Positions 9,701-23,700 of a stretch of 64,000 nucleotides of DNA are shown here, in pieces; position 1 is the first letter of the stretch; each line of letters begins with the position of its first letter. The notes under the pieces were generated by a model. It searched no databases. It saw only the letters and a list, made by a program, of their open reading frames with translations, and was not told the origin of the DNA. The position numbers and the translations under genes were made by a program. Location of the stretch: positions 5,022,001 to 5,086,000 of the forward strand of contig CM114274.1 in NCBI GenBank assembly GCA_050084515.1, given 5' to 3'. The DNA comes from Blasia pusilla. Taxonomy: Eukaryota > Marchantiophyta > Marchantiopsida > Blasiales.

Positions 9701-12420
9701 TACCTTGAAAACTTGTTGATTCCCCAAATCGTCAAAATAATAGAGCTCTATATGTTGGCCCACTATGTTTTAATAAGGAAACCGTGATCTATCCCTCGTC
9801 GGTCCCCTCAAGTGGATACAATTCAACCCCACCTCCCTACGGTTGGTTCACTCTTGCACCGTCTCGAGTCACCATAGTTGCAACATCAATTTATGACGCA
9901 CTACGTAGAAATCCCATATCAGTAAAATATGCCCTTGTATCCTATCATTGTCATGGTAGCAATCCTCTGCTCCAACTAATCTATTTACGTGAGACGCGTT
10001 GTATTGGGTGCATATCCTTAATCCCCTCTGACAAGTGGTGGAGCTCTACAACCATGGCTAAAACTTACTCGAACTCCACCAACTGTGTAGCCCCTACTCC
10101 CTTGACCTCCCTTTGGACGTATCTCACAACAAAGCTCAATATACCAACCCTGCATCTGACCATACTTATAATACTACTATATTTAAACCCACTTTGTGAG
10201 TGCGTGGAGCTGTACAACCGTTGCTCTATAGTCGCATCACAACCACACTATAATTGCAAGACACTTGCACAACCGTAATCTTGATCCACACTTTGTGATT
10301 ATGCCGTGGCTCCAAAGTGCCATTTTATTGCACTTGCAACACAATCACAATGACAATCGCAACTAGCCGCATGATAGTTGTCAAGTACTTGCAATTTAGT
10401 CGCAAATTTGTGACTAATATGCGATCGTCACTTGCATTGTAGTCGCAAAGAAGCAACATACTAATTTTTTTAAGTATCAACTCTTTTTTAAAAAAATATT
10501 TGAAAATTTTGAAAAATACAATTTACATCCATATTTGAACAATTGCAAAATTTCCAAAAATCCATTTATATACAAAATATTCTCCAGATTTACAAGAATT
10601 TGTAGTGAGAATCCTCATACTAAATGTGTCAAGGTTGTGTACCTAACATATCACAACCATGGGGTTGTGGTGGACCCATAAGGGGTTCATCACAACTAGA
10701 AAGCCCTATGGTTGTTGCCAAAGCATGCGGCAACCCGCTAGTAGGACCCCCTCTAATTGGCCTAGAACTACCCATCTCATGTGTGCTACGGAGAGGTCCT
10801 CTAGACCTACTTTGCACATTTCTAGAGTATGATCTCCCTGATCTAAAGGCATCCAATTGGTCCATGAGGCGCCTCTTGAGCACCTTGTTATCGTCCATCT
10901 TATCCTTCTACTCCTCCTCTTCCTTTGTAGGAGGCATTATCATCCCAAGGGTCAGATTTCACAATCAGATCCGGCCCACGTTATGCAAGAGGGCGTTCCC
11001 TATCAACATGAGGAATACCTAATTGGAAATTTTCCCACTGACTTGCAGTAGTATTATGAAATAATCAGAAACGTAGAAACTCTCTATAAGTTAGGAACTT
11101 AGCAAGGTTGTTATGAAATCCCAATCGGTGAAGACGTCCTCTTGCATCCTCTAACATCCGCACACCCTCCATGACCTTGGTAGTGAGGTACTTGCCATAC
11201 TTCATGAATTGCACAATACACCCACATAGTTGGTTAAATATTCTAAAATGCCACTAACTCATATATTCTAAGGAATACTTACAAATGCATAGCGGAATGC
11301 ATCCACTCCCTCCTAGCTAAAGGAATGTGTTCCCTTTGGCTTGAAGGACAAACACTATATCTCCACGATCAAATGCTTGTCAATCCTCAAACGGCGCAGA
11401 TCTCTGATAGAGGCCAACTTGGACTATAGAATCAAAGCCCACGACACAATGTTGCAGTTTGTGGGTGTTGGCATCTCCAACACTCCCGTCTCCCTCTCTT
11501 TTGTTCCCTCTAGTGCCAACTTCACAACATCCCTCCTTTTGGATGTCACTATGTATTAACAATCAAAGCTACACTTTCTGATCATTTCGCCCATCACCTC
11601 TGGAGAGATTTGAGCGCCATTCTAGCACTCTAAATTTTTTTTTATGGATCCTTTGACGATGAGCATGCGTCGTATCATTCCAAACGTCTACCATAAGCAT
11701 CTGCTGCTCATACACTTGTTTACACATGAGGTGAAGCAAATTCTTCGCCTCATCTATACCCAAGGTCAATGAGCTTTCCAACATGAGAGGCCTCTGGTCC
11801 TCTCATCTCATAGGTGGTTGCTCTACTAGAGGTGGATCAGCCACCTCAACCCTAACATTTGTACCCTCTACTCTCTCACCGCTACCCATCCTTGCCACTC
11901 TTCCCCCACATGCTTAAACATCTACCACAGGGTTATTGACAAGGTGGTGATGAAGACAATCCCCTTGATGACCATCCATACAGGTGTTTGTGGATTGGAG
12001 AACCCAATCTATAGCAAGTGCCATCACCCTAATCAACATCCTTGGAGGCTGAGTTAGAACGCCCATCTCACTAATCACTCCAAAAAATGAATCCCCCTCC
12101 AGTGGGTTCCTTTGAACCACTCTTGAAGGGGTCTCCGGTCTCCCCCATCCCCCTTCATCCATGGAGAGGAACGGGAAGGGCTTCACTGCGTCCAAGATTA
12201 AGTCCAACGTTTTTGGTTTGCCACTATTTGCAATTGTGTTGCAAGTGCTACCTCTAGTGTTTGTATAACTGTCATGCGAGTATTGAAAGCAACAAGATAG
12301 TAGCATGAGTCAATTTTGTGAGCATGAAGAGGGGCATGGGGGTAAAACTACAAAGAGTCACAAGTTGTGAAGAGGTGTGAGTTAGGGTACTCACGTAACA
12401 ATTACAAATATTGAAATTTC
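9701..12420. other. Unclassified repeat-like sequence with broken frames
   Basis: Several medium open frames occur on both strands but none matches a known family. On the minus strand near 11200-11100 a short frame reads KYGKYLTTKVMEGVRMLED, then ARGRLHRLGFHNN. This looks like a protein relic rather than random sequence. The minus frames at 10898-10629, 11784-11569 and 12306-11914 may be parts of the same decayed element. Around 10270-10470 there are repeated TAGTCGCAA/CACTTGCAA motifs. Confidence 0.35.
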
Positions 12421-15400
12421 CACTTTCATGTTACTTGTGAAAACTACAACAGAGCTCCAAATGGGACTCACGAACACAATGAATTCCATCTATGTAGCGA
12501 GTTCAGAAAATTGCATGACAACTACAAACATCCACTGTTTCCCCTATTTAAGCCATCTGGGCCCTCATTGTGCAATCTAGAAACCTATATTCATATTAAA
12601 AAAATATGTTGATTGATCTCTTAACATGTCTTGCTCAAACTATCATTTATCGCCAAAGTATTTCTATCACCAAGAACACAAACTCCACCATTTAGTCCCG
12701 AAGTCTAGCTTTACTTGAGTCCTTGTCTAATGTATTTTTCTTGGATTTCCATGCATTCAGTTGAGCTTATATGGCGATTACATACATTTAATCAAGAAAA
12801 TTCTTTAGTTTATGTATCCCAATAATATGACAAATGAAAAATAAATCCCAAGATTCTAAATAATGAGAGAAATTAGATGGTATCCTTTCATCATTAATTC
12901 ATGTATGATAAATTAAGCAAGGGATAGATAACAAAAATCCAAAGAAAAATGTTGTAAAGATATAAATAAGGTTCCTTGTAAGAGTGATGCACCCACTCAT
13001 GCTAGAATTTTGGAAGAGTAATTGGGCTATGATGTGTCGTCGTTGTCTTAGGTTGGCAATAAGATGAGTTATATGATTGTGGGTTGATACCTCCAAGTCA
13101 TGCCTTCCTTTAGTTTTCCTTTTCTTTCTTAAGGCATTGTCCCCATCTTCTATTCCATGAACTTTATCTTCCCTCTTTTAATTTATGTATATGTTGCGGG
13201 ACGCTTAGATGTGATGATTGTCTTTCCATATATTTCCATCCTACCAAAGTTATTTTTCTCCTTACTATGAAGTTCATTTTTCCGTCTCTCAAGGTCTATC
13301 TCCCCATTCAAAAGTTCAAATTTGGTTTTGTGAACACTTAACTTTGACTTCTTGTCAACCTCACGCTATTAAATTCTCTTCAGGTTAAGTACCTTCTTCC
13401 TTAACTTATGTATAACATTTTTTTTTCATTTGAGGATCTTGCCTAAGGCTTGCATTGACGGATTTGATCTATTTTTTTAATTCCATGTTCCTTGTAGCCA
13501 AAAATAAAATTATTGTCCATTTAATCATAGTTTCATTTAAGTATCTCAACATAATTATGATATTTTAAATGTTTTTTTACCTGAAAAATTCCCCACTTGA
13601 ATGATAAGTGAATCCATTCTATGATCTAGGATATCTGATTATAATTTTCCAATTCATATTATATATTTTTTGAAAATAATTTATATTTTCATCTGATATC
13701 TTCGTATCTATTGAAAATTCATCTATTCATCTAATGAGATACTTACTGACTTATCTAGGTATGGGTATGAGACACATTTTATGCGGCCCATGGATATTCA
13801 AGGTGTATTTTATGGAATGAAAAAAAATGGATATTAGATGTATCCATGCCTAGTACAAAATGTTATTTTAGGAATATGTCATACTTTAGGATCATTGCAC
13901 AACATACACATTTTATCGTCTCACCATATGACTTAAACATTTTTGGTTCAACTCTCACTTACATAAGTACATAAATCTATTACACTAAATCTAATCTTGA
14001 TATCTTCTTCTTTTTTAAAGCTAAAATTAAGAAGAAAATATTACACACTATACTTATTTATATGGATTGATAAAAATAAAAAGTATGGCACATTTAATAT
14101 GTTGCTTATACTTTTGTGCCCATGCATTGCATTGGATGCAAGGAACACTCTCAAGGAGCTAGAGAGGATCCATGTCCTCACATACTTTGTCTCAAAAAGA
14201 ATAAAAAAAAATACTCATTATGTTTCCCTCATTTCTTCCCACTACACACCAATCAAACTCATTGTTAATCTTTACAATTTTTATATCTCCACTCTCCAAA
14301 TGAAGGGAGAGGGCTTAGAGGGTGCGCCTCTACCCTCTCTTTGTCCCAAAATTCTTGCCACCCAAAGTTCCAAAAATTTCTATACAATATATTTTTTTAC
14401 CATACAAGAGGCTAAAAATGAAGAAGTGAAGATGGAGATGAGCTTCTTCTTTTTCTTTCTTTTTAAAATTTTTTTCGCTCCCCTTTAGAATTGGTATGGA
14501 TGGGACCTCCCTAACTGTTTACACGTCTTGCATATGTCACTATTCCTCTAGATCAATTAAAGGATCTTCTTCGCCTCCATATACATCTCACTCTCTTATA
14601 GAAAATTAAACACTCAAAAATTGAATGATTATAAAGCTACCCCTATTGAAAATTTAAACTTTTTTGTCTCCCCTCTTTTGTAGAAAATTTATCACTTCCT
14701 CCTTTCCCTCTCCTATTCAAACTTCTCTATCTCTACTTCCCCTTCATAATAAAAACTTCCTACTTTGAAAAAACATTCCTTATGAAACCCTTCATTGTTG
14801 AATTTTTTTCAATTTTTTTGTTTTTCCTCTCCTATAGAAAATCCATTCTAATCTTTTCTTGACATAATTTGTTTGGTGAGCACCTTACATTTATCATTAT
14901 ATGAAGAAACCTCCAATGAGATAATTCTCAAGGTTCCTTTTAATTTATTCCAAAAATAAATCTTTACAAAAGAAAAGGGATTGCATACTATTACTCTCTT
15001 TCTCAAAATAATCTAACATGTATAATCCTTACAGCTCAAGCAATGAATTCTTCATCCCTTATTGAAATTTGGTTGTAGAAAATATTTTGAATAAAGTTTT
15101 TTCAAGTTTTTTCCCTCTTTTATTTGATTAAATAAGACATTCATTCTTAGCTTGTTTAGTAGATATTTTTTTCTCCATAAATTTCTGATTTAATGCATTT
15201 TGGATAATTGATACAAGTTCTCCAATCACCCATACACATTCCTTGAAAACAATAGTATTGCTCCATATAGAAACACACTTTATTGGATCAATTACTAGTC
15301 TTCAATATCTTCTTCCTCCAATATACATATGGATTATAATGTTCTATTTATGAAATTCCTGAATTTACATCACAAAAAACCAAATTTAACCTATTGTGTT

Positions 15401-15529
15401 ACTTTCTCCTTTTCGTTATCTTATTATCTATCGTATCATAATACACATATTCCACAATGACCAATAATATACTAGGCTGTATGCTCGTGCTGCGCATAAT
15501 AAAAGATAAGTCTTAAATGAGGGGATTTG
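12421..15529. other. AT-rich intergenic sequence
   Basis: Very AT-rich with homopolymer runs. Open frames are low-complexity and unsupported. At 15471-15500 the sequence CTAGGCTGTATGCTCGTGC resembles the reversed 3' end of the Helitron-like element at 48396, but no matching 5' end was identified. Confidence 0.5.
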
Positions 15530-16560
15530 TAGATTTCAGGGGTTTCATGCGCCTACTCTCCTTGAACTTCAACTTAGAGCTGTGGAAGCGTACGTTCAGT
15601 AGGACACACTCTCATCGCCAACCAACACCCAAACACACTCACGTTAGTATGGTTTGGATCAAGCGGTCTTCCAACCCACCGCGTCCTTGCCTCGGCATCT
15701 CATCAAGCTCAACCTTACCTCATTCCTAGGTTCCCAACACGTGCAAGTCTTCCAAGACTTGGGACAGACTTTCTGGTTAGTCCAGGCATCTGAAACGGTG
15801 TTTGCGCGCCTAGTGATTCCAACGGTCCAATGGATCTCGCATGAGCCCCCAACCGAGACTCAAAAATTATTATGAGTCGCGAGTTGGAATTCGATAGGGA
15901 CCTCCGAAATCCACTCCATTGGACTAGGTTCGGGTTTCGAATCCCAACACCAAAACTCCCGATCCATTCCGTGCCCTTGAGTCGCCCCGCGGCGCCCCAA
16001 AGTGGGGTTTGAGATCCAAGCACCCTCGGAGACCTTTCCCCTTACTAGTACTTTTGGGGATTCCCGGCCTCCCCCTATCTTTGGGGAAGGGACACCCGAG
16101 CTCCTCTTTTTGTCCCTCCGACTCTCCGTACAACCCGCTCTCCATACAACCCCCTTTGGCCCATATCTCAGCCTCTACTTGAGATCTTTGGTGCTTTGGA
16201 ACCAAATGTGCATAAGCTTTCCACTGCTACCTTACTTATCCCAAATTCATCTCCAGAAAAAAATTTATGGTCAAAAGTACATTCAAGAAACTCCAAACGC
16301 TAGCCGCCTCCCTAGTCCGGCTCTCACTCCTTGGCCACGTCTCCTTTCGAGACTCAACTTCTCTTAAGTCTGGGTTCCGCGTTTGGTTCCCGTTTCCTTA
16401 GTTGCCACGAGAAATGCATGAAACAGTTGAAACGCTCGCCTCGCTTGGGTCTCGCACTTGTGTTTCCCGAACTCCAAACCACAAACCATGCTAGCGTGAG
16501 CACGCTAGAGTTCGGATGTTTGGCTTGGCGCTTGTTTGGTTATGAGGGTCACGACTGAGG
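15530..16560 (+). repeat. Dispersed 1-kb repeat, copy 1
   Basis: It shares long blocks in the same order and orientation with 48650-49690. Shared blocks include GTACGTTCAGTAGGACAC, CTCATCAAGCTCAACCTT, CCGATCCATT followed by GTGCCCTTGAGTCGC or ATGCCCTTGAGTCGC, and a terminal GTTTGGTTATGA block. Neither copy keeps a recognisable protein domain. The class is unresolved: it could be a long LTR or a non-autonomous element body. Confidence 0.75.
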
Positions 16561-18689
16561 GAGTGGCCTATTAAACTCCTAACTATCAAAATCTTTTGGA
16601 ATGCGTAGCTCAACTTGTGTGTTTGTCACTCTGGCCCTAAATGGACCTTTAAGTTAATTTTTCTTTGTTGAATATGTTTTCTCATCAAGACATATGCAGT
16701 TTTTCTTAATAGTAGAGATTTTGCTAGGATAAAAAAATTTACTAACAAAAAACCTCATATGAAATCTAGTTTGAAACACAACGCATCATACCCAAGGATT
16801 GATAATAAATACAATGGAAAACACATATGCCATATATTGCCTCTAAAGTTTCCATAAGTTAGTGGATGGACTCCCTCACTTGGACCATCACGACATTTTG
16901 GCCCACAACAACTAGGGTGAAAGTTTTGATCTAGATAACAACTAGGGTGACAATATTTTACATGCGTAATATTAAAAATATACTATAGGAAAAATGTTAA
17001 CAAATATATATTCTCATCATTGAATTGAACTAAGCTCATTTTGGACTTGGACTCTATAGAAAGATTGTGTTGATAACTGAAGAGAGGGCATTAAAAAAAA
17101 ATGAAGGAAGCTGTATTTATATTAGTTAAAAAACTAACTTTGAAGAAATGTAAACAGTTGTATAAATCTAGTGTATTTATTTTTAAAAGTAAAAAATTTG
17201 AAATGTCTCAAAATTTTGATTTCTTCACCATTGTAATTGTTTACTCTACATTTCTATGTTGCCAAATGTTTTCCCTTAATTTTTTCCACAACTCTTCATG
17301 TATACTTTTATTGCTAATAATATTTTATTTTGGATTCCATATCCTTCCACCAAGCTAAAGAAATTTTATTTTGATTATTAATATCAGTTAGTACCCGTGA
17401 GGGACGGTGCAATGTAGGGTCCTTTACATATATGTGCGTGATCCTGAAATTATATATACACTCGCTTGGTTTAAAAAAAAAAGTGCCACTTTTCATATTT
17501 TGAAGTTGTCACCATTTCATAAACTCTCCTCAAATTATATTATATCTTTTTCCAAGAATTACTTGTTCATTTGGTCTTTCATTTTCTTCCTACACATCCA
17601 AAAAAATTAAGACCTTCTATTTTAAACTACATAAGACAACGTTGTTGCTTGCTTGGGTGCAATAGGCCAAAAGCAAAAACAGCAAAGACATTTTAAACAT
17701 TTATGAGTATTAGTTTAGTTGTCTTGTTCATGCTTTGCCATTTTATGTTGAGGTTTTCGGTGAAATTTCATGAAAATAATAATTAAAAAAAACATTTCCA
17801 AAAACTAAAAGGACAAAGGAGAATCATCTATAGTATTAAACCAATATAGTTCTTGATGCAATAAAAAAATTTCTCTTGCATAAAAATCGAGTTCTCTTCA
17901 TTCTTGGCCTAAACTTTTTCCAATTACATAATACTTATACCTTTGATTAACTGAATTTTCCTATATTCAAATTATTTTTATATTTATTATGATCCCAAAT
18001 ATAGTGAAATTTTTTTAATAAATTTTTTTGGGTGTGCCACAACACCCCCTTTGAGCGAATACATTCTCGTAAGATTATTTTAAAAATACAATTAAAAATA
18101 TTTAGTTTTAGGATTCAAGTGCCTCAATGAAGGGGTAAGGAAAGGGCCACCTAGTGGTTATGAAAATTTACTAACCCTTTATACATACCCCAAATGGATT
18201 TGGACGTCTCTTGGTGCTCTATCTTCACTACATGCAAATTAAAATCATTCCATACATACTGGCTTAAATTTTTGCAAATGTAGAAAAAGATTGTCCCACT
18301 TCCGTTATCAATGTGACTATTCTTTCTTAAGAAGGGGCTCAACTAGTTATTAAAAAGGATCCAGTCTAAAAATTTACTTATCCTCTAAGGAGGGGGAGAA
18401 AAGTACTTAACAAGACATATGTTACAATTTTAAATTAGACCTAGTATATGTTCGTGTGATGTAATTATTTCCTAAAATGATAATTAATTAAAAAATTGAT
18501 AAAACATAACTTTAAATTAACTCAGAACGGTTTAATATTTTAAAAATCAAAATATTCAATTTCTAATTCTTTAAAACTAAAAATTGAAAATTTAATATCT
18601 CAAAAATATAATAACAGTTTGAAAAATGAAGAGACTCTCAAATAATATGGAGTTTTAGAGTTCAACTATAAAACTGTATTTGTTTTGTT
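16561..18689. other. AT-rich intergenic sequence
   Basis: No gene or RNA is recognised. At 17391 a TTAGTACCCGTGAGGG motif resembles a reversed Helitron 3' hairpin, but no partner end was found. Open frames are short and AT-biased. Confidence 0.5.
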
Positions 18690-19293
18690 GTCGACTATCA
18701 CTTACACACGAACGAAGTTCGGGAACGAGCAAACGGATAACGAACGTAATGGGCGTCGTTTGACTAGACCCCCTGATGCACAGGGCAAGACCCGACCTGG
18801 ACTTTCTGACTGCGCTTCGAGTACGCCTTGAGCGAGGAATCGAGCGAATGAGCCAGCGGGAGCTGAGGATTTGTTGAGGAGCAGAGCCTGGCCGTCGAGG
18901 ATTGGGAGAGAAAGGTGCCAATTCACGACACCGATCACTGCGAGCGGCGAGTGCGTGAGTATGGGAAATCGGGCGGCTTGGAGTTTGGTGGGTTCCAGTT
19001 CATCTCTCGTGCACACGAGGAGGAGGATGAGAATAAGATAAGCAGGATGTCCGGTCGAATGGGAAGGGGAGATCCGAGGGTGAGAGCAGGAGCAGGTACT
19101 TGGCGAATCGCCGTAATTGGATTGCACTGAGAGGCTTGGTTCTTGTCTGCCGGACGCCGATCAGCAGAGTGAGAGTTACATAATTTGCGAGAAGAGTCGG
19201 TCTGAGTAATCGGTGTGAGGAGCTCCCGATACGAGGGAGCTGAAGATCAAGAGGGGAAGTAGTACGATAGGGTGGGAATTCAGTATTTCTGAG
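18690..19293 (+). promoter_or_regulatory. Likely promoter and 5' leader of the TPR gene
   Basis: The composition becomes GC-richer about 600 bases before the TPR start codon and stays so into the gene, as seen upstream of the PADRE genes. Open frames on the minus strand here are antisense and show no domain. No TATA element could be assigned with confidence. Confidence 0.4.
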
Positions 19294-20757
19294 ATGGACG
19301 AAGATCTTCGTCTTGTGGCACTGCTGCTTGGAGTAGTGCTGTTGGTCCTTCTGTTTCGCTGGCTCGGGACGAAAATTACTACAAATCTTCGAAAGCGCCG
19401 CGTACATCTCACTCAGGTATGATCGGGGAAAAGCCTTTGTATGCATCAATAGTAAGCTTTTTCACTAAAAAATCTTTTTAGTGATGGCGTGTTCGTCCAC
19501 AGCTTCTAACTTCACTTCACATTCCCAGGGATTCGCTCAGCTGTACGAGAATATGGTAATGCTAGAGAGAACGGACGAATGAATGTGCCAGTTGTTTTAT
19601 GAATCGTGCTCAGGGATGCCTCTGGGGTCAGTCGGTGAACAGATTTGGCTTCATTTTTATTTATAGTAGCTCTTGGGTGGGTAAGCTTCCCAAGTAGTGA
19701 GAGGTCTCATCTTAATTCATGTGTGATGGATAATCTACTTACTTGTCAAAGGGATTGCGTAGTCATAGTGCAATGTCTCTAATAGAACGAGCATCTAATA
19801 CCAGAACTTTGAATTTTGCTTGTCCTTCATTCGTCTTCTTCTCTGCCGAAGTATGAGTTACAGCTTCAAGGTGAGGGTAGTGCGTTGCTAAAGCTGTTCT
19901 AAACTTTCCCTTACGAGCATCCGTGAGGTTCAGTTTCACAGAGGTTGTTAATTGTCTCTCGGATCATTTGAGCAGCAATGGGATACAGGCCTAAAATAGC
20001 AATGGTAGAAATTATGATGTGGTGTTCATTAAAGTTCCTGAAATCACCTTCCCAGATCGTTTTTTTTTATATCCTCTCTATCAGCAGTGGAACATTTTGG
20101 TTTAGTTGGTTTCATGGAACCTGACAGCAGGCAGCAGGGAGAATTCTCATTCTTTGCTATCTTGGAACGTGTTAGAAGAAGGGAAATAAACTGAACAGAC
20201 CTGAGTCATGGCTTTCATGCGAGTGGTTGCAGGCTCGTCGCCATTTTGTGAAAGCAGCATCACTGGTTGGACAAGCTCGGAGTGGTACAGTTACTGCAGG
20301 AGAAGCCCGATCTCTAGCTGGAACTGCTCTCAATGAAGCTGATCTTGCCATTGAGTTAGATCCCAATGATGCTGCAATTTTGATTGTTAAGAGTCTTGCC
20401 TTAGAACAGCTCGGCAAATCTATTGCTGCTGTGAAGGTTTTGGATACAGCCCTTTCAGAACGCCTCAACAAGAGTCTCACAAAGGAAGAAAGGGGTGACA
20501 CTCTGGCCAAGAGAGCAGAGCTGTTGTTAGGCCGAGCAAGGGGGGCGAGAGATAAATTGGTGGAGGATGCTCTTGTGGACCTGGAGCAGTCAGTTACACT
20601 AAGCACCAAAAACCCCAGAGCGCATCTCATGCTTGGCACGTGCTATGAGAAGACAGGCTCCAAAGAACGAGCAATAGCAGCTTTTCAACAAGCTCTGGTG
20701 TTGGATCCAGCATCTCCTGATGCAAAATCAGCGCTGGAGAGACTTAAAGTCAGGTAG
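19294..20757 (+). CDS. Membrane-anchored TPR protein (spliced)
   Basis: Exon 1 is 19294-19416 (41 codons, phase 0), ending CTCACTCAG before a GTATGA donor. The final exon is 20233-20757, preceded by a GGTTGCAG acceptor and ending in TAG. The joined product is about 215 residues. Residues 5-24 (LRLVALLLGVVLLVLLFRWL) form one hydrophobic segment followed by a basic stretch, so a signal anchor with the TPR part on the cytosolic side is likely. The rest is helical TPR sequence: EADLAIELDPNDAA, then a degenerate pair, then LGTCYEKTGSKERAIAAF with ALVLDPASPD. Small plant TPR proteins with this layout are known, but their substrates are not. It probably acts as a protein-interaction scaffold at a membrane. 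The start is supported by the family-like hydrophobic N-terminus. A 27-nt mini-exon at 19529-19555 may add nine residues. Confidence 0.8.
19529..19555 (+). other. Possible 27-nt mini-exon of the TPR gene
   Basis: An ATTCCCAG acceptor precedes GGATTCGCTCAGCTG, and ATATG is followed by a GTAATG donor. It is phase 0 on both sides and would add GFAQLYENM between the membrane anchor and the TPR part without breaking the frame. It may instead be a chance match inside the intron. Confidence 0.35.
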
Positions 20758-23700
20758 TCCACCTCTCTTGCAAGGTCTGCTGCGGAATTCTACACAACCA
20801 ATGCAGGTACGTTTGGACATTCAAAACCGATGTTAGGTCTCATAATATTGTTGTAACTGGATAGAATATTGCTCTAACTTGACGTCTTCACATGAGGGGT
20901 CGCAAAGATGGAGAGCATGATGGATTGCTCCAACTGCTTGGGAAATCTTTGCAGCATCATACAAGCAAAACTTCGGGAAGAGTACTGTTTATCCCTGCTA
21001 TGTGTCATGAAATGTAGGGAGGTCAAAAGTTTTTACGATTTAAAGCTTGACCTCAAGCCACATTACCCAGCAGGGAGAGAAGGTAGTGCTAGGGAATCCG
21101 TTTGAAGTTACAACCTTCAATTGAGGATAGGAGGTTATGAGGAGCAACAACTGATGATGATCTGGTGCAAGAAACAAGTTCGGGAAGTCAAGATGAAATC
21201 ACTGGAACTTGCTTAGCACAAATTGTATATCTAGAGACTTACTCATGGGAAGTTTCTTGGAGAGTGAAATCCTCTAGACGTATGAGTAAAACATCTGACG
21301 TGTATCTGATCAAGAAAATGTCATTACCATATTAGGGTCTTTCTGGTGCTGATTTTCTTACTAGTTTTAATTGCTGAAACCATCCTACGACCACCGTGCT
21401 TGCCTTGAAAGTCGTCCAAAGATCCGATGAAAGACTTTCAGTAAGTCTCCTAGAGTGCTTGCAAATAAGCAAAGTTGGCCTCTGCCCTTCAATATGTGAA
21501 CACTGATGGAAATAGACTCCAAATGTAGTCCCCAGTCTTACTCTATCAGTCTTTGAGTGGTGTAAGTGGTTTCGGATCTTTCATCAGACACTTCTTGAAA
21601 GTATTATATTGACACGACAGAGGTCTATCTTCATTTCTCATTTCATGAGTTGTGCTTGGTGTAGAAAACTCCTTGTTTTGTGAGTCTTTGCTCTGTTTAG
21701 AACAAATCTGAAGTTCCACAGGGTGGGAAGCTTCTGTATGGACGTAAGGTCGGTGATAAGTTAGAGGTTTTCAATTACATGATGGGATGGAAATGCTGAT
21801 TCTTTTTAAAGATTTTCATTAGGAAACATTTGGAAGTGGGAGGTTTTATCACAGACCTAGTGCCCTATCCTACATCTGAATAATCTTTTCACATCTGAAT
21901 GTATGACCTACATGATGGGCGAAGCAAGTACCAGGCATTTGTGTTGAATGTCGAAGTAGAGGACCTATTTATATTGTATCTTTCAGCTATATGGCATCCA
22001 TGCACATGTGTGAGGTTTTTACCGGTGCAAGCTCCTTATTTTTCCATCACCTTAATTGAAAACACTAGCTGGAGGTATGGGCATGGAGGGCATGGATGCA
22101 CTCAACAGTCCCAATAGCACCAGCTAAGCATTTTGTGGCGATAATTTTTCCTCCACATCCAATTACATTGCAAGGAACCTTTTTACCCCAACCTAGTAGA
22201 TTGGATGTGTTTGACAAGCCTCCTCTTGTTTCTATTTCTCTCAGTAGTTTTAACAGCTGTCCCGATACTTTCAGTGTGGACAATGTCGATGTCTCCTAGA
22301 TATTCATTTCTGGCTTCGTTTTCCTGTGGACCAAGAGTGAGAGATTTGTTCATTCGAACACTACCAGTGCCTGATAACCATCTCAGGAAGTGAGTATTCC
22401 TTGCAAACAGTATCCAGGGTCGATCTCACATTATTAACATCTATGGTCATTCAAAGTAGAAAACCATATGTTTTCATTAGAAGGGAAGGAGAGCACATTC
22501 AAGGAGCAGAAAATGTACAGACCCAACTGAAACGATGGTAGTCCACTAAATTTTTTGTTACAATGTGGACTGCTCTATTGTCTACCGCAAATCTTGCAAA
22601 ACTCATATTTCACCAAGATCATTCCCAGGGCTAGACTAACTCTTCAAGGTGGCGCTATAGCTAAGTGGTGGCACGGGACTTCATAGACTTGTGTGAGAAA
22701 GGCTGACAAGAACAATAGCTTGTTGAACTTTGGTTGTTGCATCACTTGGAATATTCTAATATGTTATCGTGCTCCGGAAGTGCAGGTACGTCTAATAATC
22801 TATAAATGCTAAATCTTTCTCACCCAGAAATGTGTTATATTACAAAATGAAAATATGTCCTGGATATTTCTCCCTCTCTGGAATTCTGCACCCATAGATT
22901 AGACTAGATGGGAGGGACTCCATATCAATATTCTTATCATAAAGTTAATAGGTAGAATACCATTAGTTGGCTCCTGCTATGTCCAACTGCACCTACAAGA
23001 GGTAAAACAGCTTCTTTTGTGCTCAATCTGTTCCACTGATTTAACTGCATCCCCAGTTGCTGTCTTATGCCACCGTCGCATCCTCCAGATCACGTACGAT
23101 ACACTTGCTCCAGTTCAATCCTGAAAGTTAGGCTCCACAAATTTGCAGTCCCCCACTCCTTGTTATTCTGCTCCTAAATTTTCTACTAAGAGGTGTGAGA
23201 CGAGTTCCGATGTCTTGAACGACAAATCTAAGGTCGAACGTTCCAGTTTCTGGTTGATGGCACAGACAATGTTACGTGTCGACCACTGGCATCCTAAATT
23301 TCCATAACTACAGTTGCAAATTCTGACGTAAATAAGTCTTCTCCAAAGTGAATGCTCGTCTTCCTGGAGGGTCTTTTTTGCTCATATGAGTGTTCCTCTG
23401 CGTTGATGTAGAAACTCAACTATGAAAATTGGTTAGAAGGTACTGTTCTGAAGTGAAGCGAATCAACTTGTACTGAATGAACATGCCATTTTATTGAATA
23501 TATCTATCATTAGTTTACATTTTCTTTGTGCCTTCATAATCAGAAACTGTCCGCAGTTCAAGTATTTCGAGATCCTAGTTTTACATAGATATGATTTGTT
23601 TTTAGATCTCCAGAGCGAAGGGCAATGGAGTTACTCAGACTAGTGAAATAAAATGACGGGTAACAGAAACCAAATAGAGAGATACAAATACTTTTTATAT

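Noticed and set aside
15925-15950. TTCGAATCCC-like sequence in the 1-kb repeat, considered as a tRNA-derived SINE
   Set aside because: The repeat is far longer than a SINE, the motif lies in its middle, and no tRNA-like head was found in either copy.
17391-17430. Reversed Helitron 3' end (TTAGTACCCGTGAGGG)
   Set aside because: No matching TC 5' terminus was found within a reasonable distance, so it is not called.
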